IMG/VR virus record: IMGVR_UViG_3300047378_000025
Span: 1 to 22,025 of that record
Reading direction: 5' to 3' (one strand)
DNA length: 22,025 nucleotides
Source of the DNA: a virus
Shown here: piece after piece, positions 1 through 8,106 of the stretch
Layout of the letters: the number at the start of each line of letters is the position of its first letter
How positions within the stretch are numbered: the first letter of the stretch is position 1
Made by a program: the position numbers and the translations under genes
Notes under the pieces: generated by a model
What the model saw: the letters and a program-made list of their open reading frames with translations, nothing else
What the model was told of the DNA's origin: nothing
Database searches by the model: none

Positions 1-1302
1 AGAACCTGCAGCCGCCCAACCGCTAGATTTATAAACTTTTAATTCGTTAGCTGTTGTATCAAAATATAAGTCACCAACATTTAAACTTGATGTAGGTGCT
101 GAACTTGCAATTCTATATTGTTCTGCAAAGTTATTTACAGAGGCTAGGTTTGTAGCAACTGTATTTACGTTAGCAATAGAACCACCAACATTATTAATGT
201 TAGCGATTGCTCCACCAACATTATTAACATTAGTTATTGCTCCTGCAACTGCTGTAATATTTGAGTTAGCACCTGCTACTGTTGTAATGTTAGAATTATT
301 ACCTGCTACTGTTGTTACGTTAGCCGCAATGTTTTCTACTGCCGCTACGTCACTTGATATGTTTGCAACACTTGTAATATCACTATCAATACCTGCAACA
401 GTGTTTATGTTAGCTGAATTAGCATTAACTGCATTAATGTTTGTGCTATTTGAGTTAACAGCAGATACCGCACTTGATATTCCTGCTACTGAAGTTACGT
501 CTGTATTTATTCCCGCAACTGTTGTTACATTAGCATTGTTACCTGCTACTGTATTTACGTTAGTAATATTAGTTCCTACAGTATTAACATTAGCAATATT
601 GTTTGATACTGTGTCTATTTCTGAAGTTGTTTCTTGTAAATCTAAAGCCGCAGTTTCTATTTCTGAAACTGTTTCGTTTAAATCATTTGCTACTACAATT
701 ACTTTAGCAATATCTGTAGCAACTGTATTTACTGAAGCAATGTTTGTAGCTACTAAACCAATATCGGTAGCATCACTAGCTACTGCTGTTACATTAGATG
801 CAATACCTGCAACTGTAGTAACGTCAGAACTAATGCCTGATACTGTTGTAATATTTGGTAAGTTTGTAGATATAAATTGTTTGTTAACACCATCAGTATT
901 GTTTACTGGGTCTGCTACATTTGTAAGTCTTTTATTTTGTGTGTCCCATTGAAAATTTGTATTAGATAATTTAATTACATCACCTGCATCATCAATAGCT
1001 TCTTGCGACATAAAGAACGCTTGGTCACTATCTGTATCTAAATCACTCTCTGTAAGGACTGACCCAGAAGCATAGTCTACTAATTTAGTAGTCTGTGACG
1101 TTCTTCTTCTAATCTCAATAGCCGCATCTTGGGCAGGTGCAGAGTTAAAAGTAAGGGTAGTTCCTGCACTATTTAAGCTAAAAGCTGTAGTAGCTACTCC
1201 TGATAGAGTGACTGTAAGGTCACTTGTGGCTCTATAGCTAAAAGGTATAGAATAAGATGTTGTACTGTTATCGCCTGTATAACGTACAAAACTATTTGCC
1301 AT
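1..1302 (-). CDS. Tail fibre protein, T7 gp17-like N-terminus (partial, cut by window edge)
   Basis: This frame is open from an ATG at 1302 to the window edge, giving 434 residues with no stop, so the C-terminus is missing. An AAGGA lies 9 bases before the ATG. Residues 1-145, beginning MANSFVRYTGDN, match the T7 tail-fibre N-terminal domain that attaches the fibre to the tail. Residues 151-394 are ten-residue repeats of the form (V/I)-x-x-V-(A/G)-x-x-x-x-(N/D). Residues 402-430 (APTSSLNVGDLYFDTTANEL, then KVYKSSGW) resemble a short module common in marine phage fibres. The receptor-binding tip would be encoded beyond position 1. The gene lies next to the gp16-like gene, as gene 17 follows gene 16 in T7. 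The assignment is firm; the function of the repeats is inferred to be a trimeric shaft. Confidence 0.9.
   Translation of the reverse strand, partial: MANSFVRYTGDNSTTSYSIPFSYRATSDLTVTLSGVATTAFSLNSAGTTLTFNSAPAQDAAIEIRRRTSQTTKLVDYASGSVLTESDLDTDSDQAFFMSQEAIDDAGDVIKLSNTNFQWDTQNKRLTNVADPVNNTDGVNKQFISTNLPNITTVSGISSDVTTVAGIASNVTAVASDATDIGLVATNIASVNTVATDIAKVIVVANDLNETVSEIETAALDLQETTSEIDTVSNNIANVNTVGTNITNVNTVAGNNANVTTVAGINTDVTSVAGISSAVSAVNSNSTNINAVNANSANINTVAGIDSDITSVANISSDVAAVENIAANVTTVAGNNSNITTVAGANSNITAVAGAITNVNNVGGAIANINNVGGSIANVNTVATNLASVNNFAEQYRIASSAPTSSLNVGDLYFDTTANELKVYKSSGWAAAGS
121..618 (-). repeat. Main array of decapeptide repeats in the tail fibre (30-base period)
   Basis: Seventeen ten-residue units cover residues 229-394 of the fibre, the last being partial. 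A Val or Ile falls every ten residues (229, 239, 249 and so on to 389), with Val usual three residues later and Asn/Asp just before the next unit. The DNA is degenerate at synonymous positions, so the repeat is conserved at protein level more than base level. The regular hydrophobic spacing suggests a trimeric shaft. Confidence 0.85.
673..852 (-). repeat. Shorter decapeptide repeat array in the tail fibre, out of phase with the main array
   Basis: Six ten-residue units cover residues 151-210, with Val/Ile at 151, 161, 171, 181, 191 and 201. The following 18 residues (211-228, rich in Glu and Thr) break the pattern. The main array then restarts with its register shifted by eight residues, which points to an insertion or hinge in the shaft. 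Confidence 0.75.
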
Positions 1303-1335
1303 GTATGATTTTCCTTAATATTTGATTGGGTTTTA

Positions 1336-1354
1336 CTAAAAGTGTAAGTTTAGT
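1336..1354 (-). promoter_or_regulatory. Candidate phage RNA polymerase promoter before the tail fibre gene (phi17-like position)
   Basis: The minus strand reads ACTAAACTTACACTTTTAG in the 55-base gap between the gp16-like and fibre genes. The same 19 bases with one change occur right after nrdB (15819-15837). The CACTTTTAG end resembles the CACTATAG of T7/SP6-type promoters, and T7 has its phi17 promoter in the same place. The gap holds no other gene and no clear terminator. Promoter function is an inference. Confidence 0.5.
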
Positions 1355-1357
1355 TGT

Positions 1358-4300
1358 TTATTGAGTAAGTATCTCAATGTAGTTCTTTTTAGCTCTTTTT
1401 TTAGCGTTTCTTTTAATAAGTTTTCTATTTTTTCTCATATCTTTAATATTAGTAAATTCTTTTAATAATTGCTTTTTAGCTTTGGCTTCAGCTTTATGAA
1501 CAAACTCTAAAATAAATTTCTGTCTTTCATCAACACCTGCGATAGTCCCATCAGCTTTTTTATATAGTTTGCTTTTAGGGTCTTGTATTACAGTCTCAAT
1601 TAATTTTTTAAGAGTTAATCTTTGCCCTTTATAAGGTAAAGTAACTTGTCCTGTAAGCTCTCTCCATCTGTCATAAGCTGTTTGGTCTTTTGCATTTTTA
1701 ATAGTTCTTAAATCAACACCAGATTTTCTATCTATTTTAGAAGGAGGTCTGTAATCAAAATCTCTATTTTCATAAAATTTTTGTATCATAGGGTTTTCAG
1801 TTTTAGTCATAGCAAAAGGTGAAGACCATAACCCACTTTTTCTACCTAATCCAAATAACCAACCTCTGTCTCTATCAATTACTTCACCATACATATTACG
1901 TTTTGGCATAATACTATCTGTACCTTTCCAAGGTTGTATAGCTAATAATCTATCATTTAGAGTAAATAATTCTTTTTGATAATCTTCATCAACTCTTGAA
2001 GCGTACCTTAATCCTCCTGATAAAGGTGTAATTTTGTATAATGCTCTTGCTAATACAGAAGCACCTATTCTATCAGGCGACCTTGTAGAAACAAAGTCAT
2101 CACTAAAAAACATGTTTGCTGTTTCAACTATATTTTTCATATAAAATTTAGAGTTAAGATTTCTAAACAAAGAAGTTAAAACACCCATAGATAATTCTGT
2201 CATATCTTTTTCTACGGCTTCAGGTATGTCTTCATTGTATCGTAAAAACTTATTCATACTATCTTGCAAATCTGCCATAATAAAAAAGGGCATCATTACT
2301 GGGTCTGCTCTATTTAATTGAACATATCTTCCGTCAGCAGTTTTATATGAATAAGGTTTCCAACCTGTGTTAATTTCTCTTTCAGCATTTTCTCTATAGT
2401 TTCTCGAACCACCACCAGTAATTTTACCTGCTGACACTAAAGCAAATGCTCCTGTCCATAATACAGCACCCATAGTTGCTCTGGCGTTAGCTTCTGCCGC
2501 CGCCTCCACGTTTAAATATTTACCATCTGCTCCTTTTTTTAAAGCATGTCTTGTAGATAAAACCAGTCTATTTAATATGGGTAAATGTTGAAAATTCCAT
2601 TTTATTAAATTAGAAGGTGTATTAATAAAGTGTAAACCTAATGCTCTTGACCATCTGTGTTTACTTGTAAAAGATAAAACACTACCTGTAATCCCGCCTT
2701 CCATTTTACCTGTTACAGGGTCACGGGAATAAGAAGATTCTGTATATGTAGATTCTCTTGCAGTTTGTAATGGGTCGTTTTCTTTTAATCTGTTTACATC
2801 TTTAATACTGGTACTCGTCATATCAGCAGTTTCCAACGCACCACCAGATGCACTTTTTTGATAATCTGCTTCTAGTTCTTTAAATCTAGCTTTGTAATCA
2901 TCTTCTTTAATGACACCTTTCCAAAATCCTTTACCAGTTTCTTCTCGTATTAGTGTATTAACTTGTGATGCTACTCTTGCTTTGTAAGTCATAGTTTTAA
3001 GAAATTCATCACCTGCACTTAAAATTCTCATAGGAAAAGTTGTAGCGTAACCTAGCGGTCTAAATACATATTTATCAAGACCAACACCTACTGTTCCCAT
3101 TCTATCTGTTAAAAGTCTTGATGTTTCTTGCAACCATCTTTGAAGTTGTCCTTGTCTAATGTTGTTATCAAATTTCATTTGTTTACTATCAAGTATACCT
3201 CTACCTTCCACAAAACTTCTTTTAGCCGCCATCAAAGCATCTTTAGTGTATAGAAAATGGTGAATGTAAGTATCAAATGCTTCTTTAGCTAATTCGTTTG
3301 CTCTTTTACTATCTTGTGGTGCTAAAAATGCGGCTCTGACTAACATAGTTAAAGGCTTCCATTGTGTTTGGAATAAACCCGATATAAGGTTAATGGCATG
3401 TGTATCAGGTGAAGACAGTAAGTTGTTATTAATAAATTCAGAAGTTAAATCCCAACCATTTACTTTTCTAGCATTTTGTAATGCCACAATAACTTGGTCT
3501 GTGTCATGCAGTTTAGCTATTGCTTTATAAAATTCTTTTGGATTTCCTGTTTTTAAAGTTGCCATTGTAGGGTCTTCAGGATTTAATTTTAATTCTGCGG
3601 CTCTAGCAGTATCTTTATTTAACTGCATAAATCTCATAGACCTCGCTATATTTTTAGTAATCTCTTTTTGATTTTTTAAAGTTTCACCTGCAATGTTTTG
3701 TCTTATCTCCAATTCTTTTAATACTTTAGCTTCGTCAGCAGGACTAATATTTAATACATGTAATTGATTGCTAAGTTTGATAATATCTTCACTTTGTTTA
3801 GCCAGTAAATCTCCATGTGCTAAAATTTCAGCATATAATAATCTATCGTTTATTGCTCTTGATTTACCCAATGCAATAACTGCGTCTGGATTTAATCCTA
3901 TGATTGCCGCTTGTTTAATTGCATATTTTTCCGTAACTTCATCATTTAATATTTTACCATCTTTGACCATTTGGTCTGCAAGGTTTTTTAAATGTGGTCT
4001 CACGTTTGCAGGATATTTATAAAGATTTAATTCTTCTTCAGGAGACTTACCTATAGAACGACTTATTCTTAAATTACCAATTTTTTCATCAATAGTTCTA
4101 CCTGTTAATGAACTTTCTCTTGCAATGTTATCTACTGTGTTTTTATCAAGATTTTTATATAATGCTTTATCAGGTTTAGGTTCTGCTAAATCTTGAAATA
4201 ATTGTTTACCTGTAATTTCACTTCTACCATATTCATGGATATCTTTTAAATTTTTAACTGCTGTATTTTTACTTCCTCTTATGCCTAATTTAAAACCTCC

Positions 4301-5107
4301 ATAAGAAAACGCACCACCAAAAACTGTACCAAAACCAAATCCTGCACCTGTAGCTATTGCACTTCTTTTAAGACTAAACTCATCTGTTACTCCTGTTTTA
4401 ATTTCTGTAAGTTGAAGCATAGTGTCTTGTGCTGTTGCTACTACTGCACCAATTTTACCTTCTACTAATGCACCTTTCATTACAGCTTTTCCCATAGCTT
4501 TGTTGGCTTCCATTTTTACTTGGGCTTCTAATGCTTCTTTTGTAATTTGACCTGCAATTTTACCTTTAAGAGCTTCATTTAATGCGGCTTTATAAGCAAC
4601 TTTAGCGGCTTGACCTCCAATACCAAAAGATATTAAATTTACTGGGTCAGCTATCATTGCTCCGCCATTGTCATATAACCATGAACCAAAACTTCTATTT
4701 GGGTCGTCCCAAAATGATGGCAATGCGTGATAAGTGGCTGATATGTAACCTAACTGTGCATTTCTATCTGCACTGTCAGTAAACGCATTTGCTAAATCTT
4801 TAGTCATAGCACCTGTATTATTGTTTCTCCAAGACCTATCGTTGTAGAAATACTCTAATAAATCTGCATGAGACATTTCTGAAAATTTATTAAATCCTCT
4901 TGTAGTAAATTCCCCTTCTTCTCCGTCTCTATGAGTGTAATAACTTTTTAATGTATTATAAAATTCTTCTGTTTGTATTTCTTCAAGAGCTTCTTCTTCT
5001 GATGTTACTTTTCTTAATTTTGAGATTGTTGATGATGCTGAAATTTCATCTGTTGGTAGTGGGGGAAGTTTATTTTTTTTTATTCTGTTAGCTGACCTAG
5101 TTGCCAT
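1358..5107 (-). CDS. Internal virion protein D, T7 gp16-like
   Basis: The 1249-residue product corresponds to the T7 inner-core protein gp16 (1318 residues), which leaves the capsid first and helps form the DNA channel across the cell envelope. Recognisable blocks are at residues 84-160 (YFYNDRSWRNNNTG; LPSFWDDPNRSFGSWLYD; GGAMIADPVNL), followed by an Ala/Gly-rich stretch with a glycine-zipper-like segment near 251-272 that could insert in a membrane. The C-terminal 45 residues are very basic. T7 gp16 starts with a lytic transglycosylase domain; I see no such catalytic motif here, and the first 60 residues are polar and probably disordered. The ATG at 5107 follows the gp15-like stop by one base, and its ribosome site AAGGA lies within the last codons of that gene, so translation is probably coupled. 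Confidence 0.9.
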   Translation of the reverse strand: MATRSANRIKKNKLPPLPTDEISASSTISKLRKVTSEEEALEEIQTEEFYNTLKSYYTHRDGEEGEFTTRGFNKFSEMSHADLLEYFYNDRSWRNNNTGAMTKDLANAFTDSADRNAQLGYISATYHALPSFWDDPNRSFGSWLYDNGGAMIADPVNLISFGIGGQAAKVAYKAALNEALKGKIAGQITKEALEAQVKMEANKAMGKAVMKGALVEGKIGAVVATAQDTMLQLTEIKTGVTDEFSLKRSAIATGAGFGFGTVFGGAFSYGGFKLGIRGSKNTAVKNLKDIHEYGRSEITGKQLFQDLAEPKPDKALYKNLDKNTVDNIARESSLTGRTIDEKIGNLRISRSIGKSPEEELNLYKYPANVRPHLKNLADQMVKDGKILNDEVTEKYAIKQAAIIGLNPDAVIALGKSRAINDRLLYAEILAHGDLLAKQSEDIIKLSNQLHVLNISPADEAKVLKELEIRQNIAGETLKNQKEITKNIARSMRFMQLNKDTARAAELKLNPEDPTMATLKTGNPKEFYKAIAKLHDTDQVIVALQNARKVNGWDLTSEFINNNLLSSPDTHAINLISGLFQTQWKPLTMLVRAAFLAPQDSKRANELAKEAFDTYIHHFLYTKDALMAAKRSFVEGRGILDSKQMKFDNNIRQGQLQRWLQETSRLLTDRMGTVGVGLDKYVFRPLGYATTFPMRILSAGDEFLKTMTYKARVASQVNTLIREETGKGFWKGVIKEDDYKARFKELEADYQKSASGGALETADMTSTSIKDVNRLKENDPLQTARESTYTESSYSRDPVTGKMEGGITGSVLSFTSKHRWSRALGLHFINTPSNLIKWNFQHLPILNRLVLSTRHALKKGADGKYLNVEAAAEANARATMGAVLWTGAFALVSAGKITGGGSRNYRENAEREINTGWKPYSYKTADGRYVQLNRADPVMMPFFIMADLQDSMNKFLRYNEDIPEAVEKDMTELSMGVLTSLFRNLNSKFYMKNIVETANMFFSDDFVSTRSPDRIGASVLARALYKITPLSGGLRYASRVDEDYQKELFTLNDRLLAIQPWKGTDSIMPKRNMYGEVIDRDRGWLFGLGRKSGLWSSPFAMTKTENPMIQKFYENRDFDYRPPSKIDRKSGVDLRTIKNAKDQTAYDRWRELTGQVTLPYKGQRLTLKKLIETVIQDPKSKLYKKADGTIAGVDERQKFILEFVHKAEAKAKKQLLKEFTNIKDMRKNRKLIKRNAKKRAKKNYIEILTQ

Positions 5108-5108
5108 A

Positions 5109-7118
5109 TTATCCTTCTATGTTGTATGAATTAAAAAGTAATTCTTCTAAATTTCTTCTAATATAAAAATCTTGGTTTTCATCTCCAGTAAATAGTTTTG
5201 CATTAGTTCCTAGTGTAGTTATAATATTGTCAAAATCTTCATTACTCATAGCGTTAAAAACATCTTGTGAAAATCCAGTACCAATAACTTCTTTTATATA
5301 TTTTTTAAGTGTAGGTTCTGTTTGTTGTCTATATTTCTCATCTTCAGAAATAATACCTGAAAATATAGTAGCGGGAAATCTCGGTATATCCACATCTGCA
5401 AAGGCTTGTGTAATTTCATTTACATAATCTTTTAGAGTTATAGGCTCACCTCCTCTTTGCATAATAACTGTGTTGTTAGCTTTCTCTTGTGCTTCTTTTA
5501 TTTGTATTTGTTCTGCTTCTATTCTCTCGTTTTCTATTTCAATCTCTTTTGCTTGATTTGGAGAAACTGTATTAGGAGGTGAATAAGTCCCATCTTCTTT
5601 AGCAACCCCTGTCCATGTTTTAGATACATAATCTTGTGTTTCTTCTATAAACTTTTTTCTCATTGGCTCTGTAACTTTTACACCTTCTTCTCGCCACTCA
5701 TCTTCTTGGTCTAAAATTGCCATCTCCACATATCTTAATACGTCTCTTGTTGCATCTTCTCTAGTTCCTAAACCATCATCATCAAGAAAATATTTTTGAT
5801 TAATTTCTTTTATCATACTGTCTTTACCAGTTGTGTAATGATGGTTAACATCATAAATAGGTTTTAAAGCTCCCGCATTAAATTCAGCTTCATATCTGTC
5901 CCACCTTATATTAATTTTAGGAAATAAACTTTGAGGAATATTTTGTGCCGCCATTTCTATCATAATTTCTGCGTGACTTTCAAACTCACCATTTGAAATT
6001 GCTAATAAAAAATCATTATTTTTTTTAGGGTCTTGCATCTGCCTTGAACTTGGGTCTGAATTAAAATATTTGACTAACGCATCTATCTGATTAACGTCTC
6101 CTTTACTTGCAATAATCAGTTTTCTTTTTATTTCTTCCATTTGTATAGTAGATTTTTGTGTACCATCTTCATTAGGTGTGAATGCCTCAACCCACACAGC
6201 TTGTGTAGCTTTAGCTGTGTTATAATTTTCATCTCTTCTTTCTTTTTGTATTACAGCATCTTTCCTTGCAGTAAGGTTTGCTTTTAAAACATCTGTGTTT
6301 CTATTTTTTCTACTATTTAAAGAACCTAAATCTTGACCATTAGTGCCTTGCCCTAAATTTAAAGACATAATCTTTTCTGCTCTTTCAATATCTTCAAGGC
6401 TATCTGCTGTATCAATGATAGAATTTACGTCTTGTCTAATAGCTTCCATTAGTTCTTCGTTAGTATAAAATTTGGTTAACTCTTTGTTGTCACTTGTACG
6501 AAGTACAGTTCCAAAAGATTTCCATTCTTCTACATATCTTGTATCTAAATCTTTAGTAGGAATTCTTCCTAATACTTGTCTTACTTCATCAATTTTATTT
6601 TGAGATGCAATTTCTCCTCTTTTTTTAGCATCTTGTACATCAACATCATTTTTCCAAACATTATAGAATGAACCAAACCCTGCCATAAAAGAACTATCTT
6701 GTCCTTCCATATCAGGTAAAAACTTTTTACTAAAATCGTTAAGATTATCTTTTGTAATATCGTAATCAGTCTCCATTGCTAAAGTCATTTGTTCAATAAC
6801 TTCTGCCGCTTTTACTTTACCACTGTGAAACTGTGTAGTTGCATCAATGTATTTACCAGTTAAATCTGGGTGTTTACCTGCAAGTATCTCTCCTTGTATA
6901 GCTTCAAGAGTTTTACCTGATGCTTCTAGTGCTTGTATTTTTTCTATAGCTTTATCTTTTTTTCTATCAATTCTTAAATTTTCACCTATAGCAACGGATT
7001 GTGAAGCACTTGCTAACGCTTTAGCTAAGCCATCTGATGCTGACCCTGTTCTTACATACCCTGCGTTAGCCGCACCATAGTATTTGTTTGTTGATTGTCT
7101 GTTATATTTTATAGCCAT
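5109..7118 (-). CDS. Internal virion protein C, T7 gp15-like
   Basis: The 669-residue protein is close in size to T7 gp15 (747) and lies between the gp14-like and gp16-like genes, where T7 has its ejection protein gp15. In T7 this protein forms part of the inner core stacked on the portal and of the periplasmic tube during ejection. The sequence is mostly predicted helix, with many charged residues and a Gln/Glu-rich coiled-coil-like segment around residues 528-552. No enzymatic motif is visible. The N-terminus (MAIKYNRQSTNKYYGAAN) is typical of marine T7-like gp15 proteins. The start is three bases after the tandem TAATAA that ends the previous gene, with no strong ribosome site, so reinitiation is likely. 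The identification rests on order, size and general character more than on a diagnostic motif. Confidence 0.82.
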   Translation of the reverse strand: MAIKYNRQSTNKYYGAANAGYVRTGSASDGLAKALASASQSVAIGENLRIDRKKDKAIEKIQALEASGKTLEAIQGEILAGKHPDLTGKYIDATTQFHSGKVKAAEVIEQMTLAMETDYDITKDNLNDFSKKFLPDMEGQDSSFMAGFGSFYNVWKNDVDVQDAKKRGEIASQNKIDEVRQVLGRIPTKDLDTRYVEEWKSFGTVLRTSDNKELTKFYTNEELMEAIRQDVNSIIDTADSLEDIERAEKIMSLNLGQGTNGQDLGSLNSRKNRNTDVLKANLTARKDAVIQKERRDENYNTAKATQAVWVEAFTPNEDGTQKSTIQMEEIKRKLIIASKGDVNQIDALVKYFNSDPSSRQMQDPKKNNDFLLAISNGEFESHAEIMIEMAAQNIPQSLFPKINIRWDRYEAEFNAGALKPIYDVNHHYTTGKDSMIKEINQKYFLDDDGLGTREDATRDVLRYVEMAILDQEDEWREEGVKVTEPMRKKFIEETQDYVSKTWTGVAKEDGTYSPPNTVSPNQAKEIEIENERIEAEQIQIKEAQEKANNTVIMQRGGEPITLKDYVNEITQAFADVDIPRFPATIFSGIISEDEKYRQQTEPTLKKYIKEVIGTGFSQDVFNAMSNEDFDNIITTLGTNAKLFTGDENQDFYIRRNLEELLFNSYNIEG

Positions 7119-7123
7119 AATTA

Positions 7124-7630
7124 TTAATTTTTCTTCGGTTCATTTTTGTCTTGATTTCTTTCGTAGCCTTCATAAGCAGAACTTGCGACCTCAATAATTA
7201 GTCCAGTTCTTGATGGGTCTATAGGAGGAGTTAAACTGTTATAAGTTTTTGCTTGATTAGCAAAGGCTTCTGATTGTTGTTCTTGTAATGTTGTTACATC
7301 TTTACTGTAATCTCTACTAATAGTATTCCAATCATCATCAAACAAAGCACCGATTGATTGAACAATTTTAGTACCATTACCAAATCCTGAATTTAATGCT
7401 TGTGCAATTTCACCATCTCGTTCTTTTTTAGAAATAATTTCTGCTAGTTTTTTTTCTCTATCAGCATTGACTTTTTCTCTGTCAATTTTAGTCATGTCGT
7501 GAAGATAACCTTTATCGGCATTTCGTCTTGTTATCTCTTGGTCTCTTCTAATACCTTTGTTAGTAGCTTTCTTTTGTTGATACTCTGCAACTGTTCCTGC
7601 TATTTTAAGTGCCGCTTCAGGACTACACAT
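7124..7630 (-). CDS. Internal virion protein B, T7 gp14-like
   Basis: The 168-residue product starts MCSPEAALKIAGTVAEYQQ. The Met-Cys start followed by an Ala-rich helix recalls T7 gp14 (196 residues, also starting MC), the ejected protein that forms the pore in the outer membrane. Residues 10-75 are a long charged helix rich in Lys, Arg, Asp and Glu. A short Gly/Ser section (81-95) follows, then a second helical part. No transmembrane segment is obvious beyond the weakly hydrophobic N-terminus. The ribosome site GAGGT lies within the last codons of the preceding gene, and the ATG is two bases after that gene's stop. The order 13-14-15-16 as in T7 supports the call. Confidence 0.82.
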   Translation of the reverse strand: MCSPEAALKIAGTVAEYQQKKATNKGIRRDQEITRRNADKGYLHDMTKIDREKVNADREKKLAEIISKKERDGEIAQALNSGFGNGTKIVQSIGALFDDDWNTISRDYSKDVTTLQEQQSEAFANQAKTYNSLTPPIDPSRTGLIIEVASSAYEGYERNQDKNEPKKN

Positions 7631-7632
7631 AT

Positions 7633-8106
7633 TTATTTTACCTCTTTCATCATTAATAAAAATGGCATCTTACCGATACCGAAATCTCCTATTTTTTTCT
7701 TTGGTTCAAATCCTAAAAATTGTAACCATTTTAAACTTTTCCAATTTCTTTCATCTACAAAATTGTAGACGTACTCATAATCTTTACTCATCTCTGTTAC
7801 CCATTTGGGACATTCTTGAATAAATTGTTTAATATGTTTAAACAAATCCTCACTAGATAAAAGCCAGACTACTCCATAACCTTTTTCTTTTGTTGGACTA
7901 GACCCAAACATGCCAATTACACCTTCTGACTTTGTTCCAATTATAGAATAAATCTTTGCATTCTTTTGTGTAAATGGGATTACTAAAGCCTCTAATGGTG
8001 ACGCACCATCTGAAGCCATAATTTCTTGTCTATCACCTTTTCTTATTCTAGGTGCTAACTGTAAGCTGTCCTCTAATTTTGCAGGACGTACATAATTTTC
8101 TTTCAT
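7633..8106 (-). CDS. Internal virion protein A, T7 gp13-like, GNAT-type fold
   Basis: The 157-residue protein carries features of the GNAT acetyltransferase fold: an N-terminal VRPAKLEDSLQLAPRIR block (residues 6-22), a central strand region around 78-87 (YGVVWLLSSE), and the C-terminal pattern N-x-x-S-L-K-x-L-x-x-L-G-F (residues 121-133), which in GNAT proteins lies near the acyl-CoA site. T7 gp13 (138 residues) has the same pattern at the same genome position and is needed for assembly of the internal core. Whether this protein is enzymatically active cannot be told; in the T7 family the fold appears to be structural. Its ATG overlaps the stop of the tail tube B gene as TAATG at 8104-8108, indicating coupled translation. 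Confidence 0.8.
   Translation of the reverse strand: MKENYVRPAKLEDSLQLAPRIRKGDRQEIMASDGASPLEALVIPFTQKNAKIYSIIGTKSEGVIGMFGSSPTKEKGYGVVWLLSSEDLFKHIKQFIQECPKWVTEMSKDYEYVYNFVDERNWKSLKWLQFLGFEPKKKIGDFGIGKMPFLLMMKEVK

Noticed and set aside
121-618. Regularly spaced repeats that might suggest a CRISPR array
   Set aside because: The 30-base units are contiguous, without unique spacers, in frame with a fibre protein and vary mainly at synonymous positions. They are protein repeats.
197-952. Open frame of 251 residues on the plus strand
   Set aside because: It is the reverse of the tail fibre repeat array. The 30-base repeats lack stops in this antisense frame, giving a low-complexity Ala/Thr/Leu/Val product. 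The minus-strand frame matches a known fibre N-terminus and has a ribosome site.
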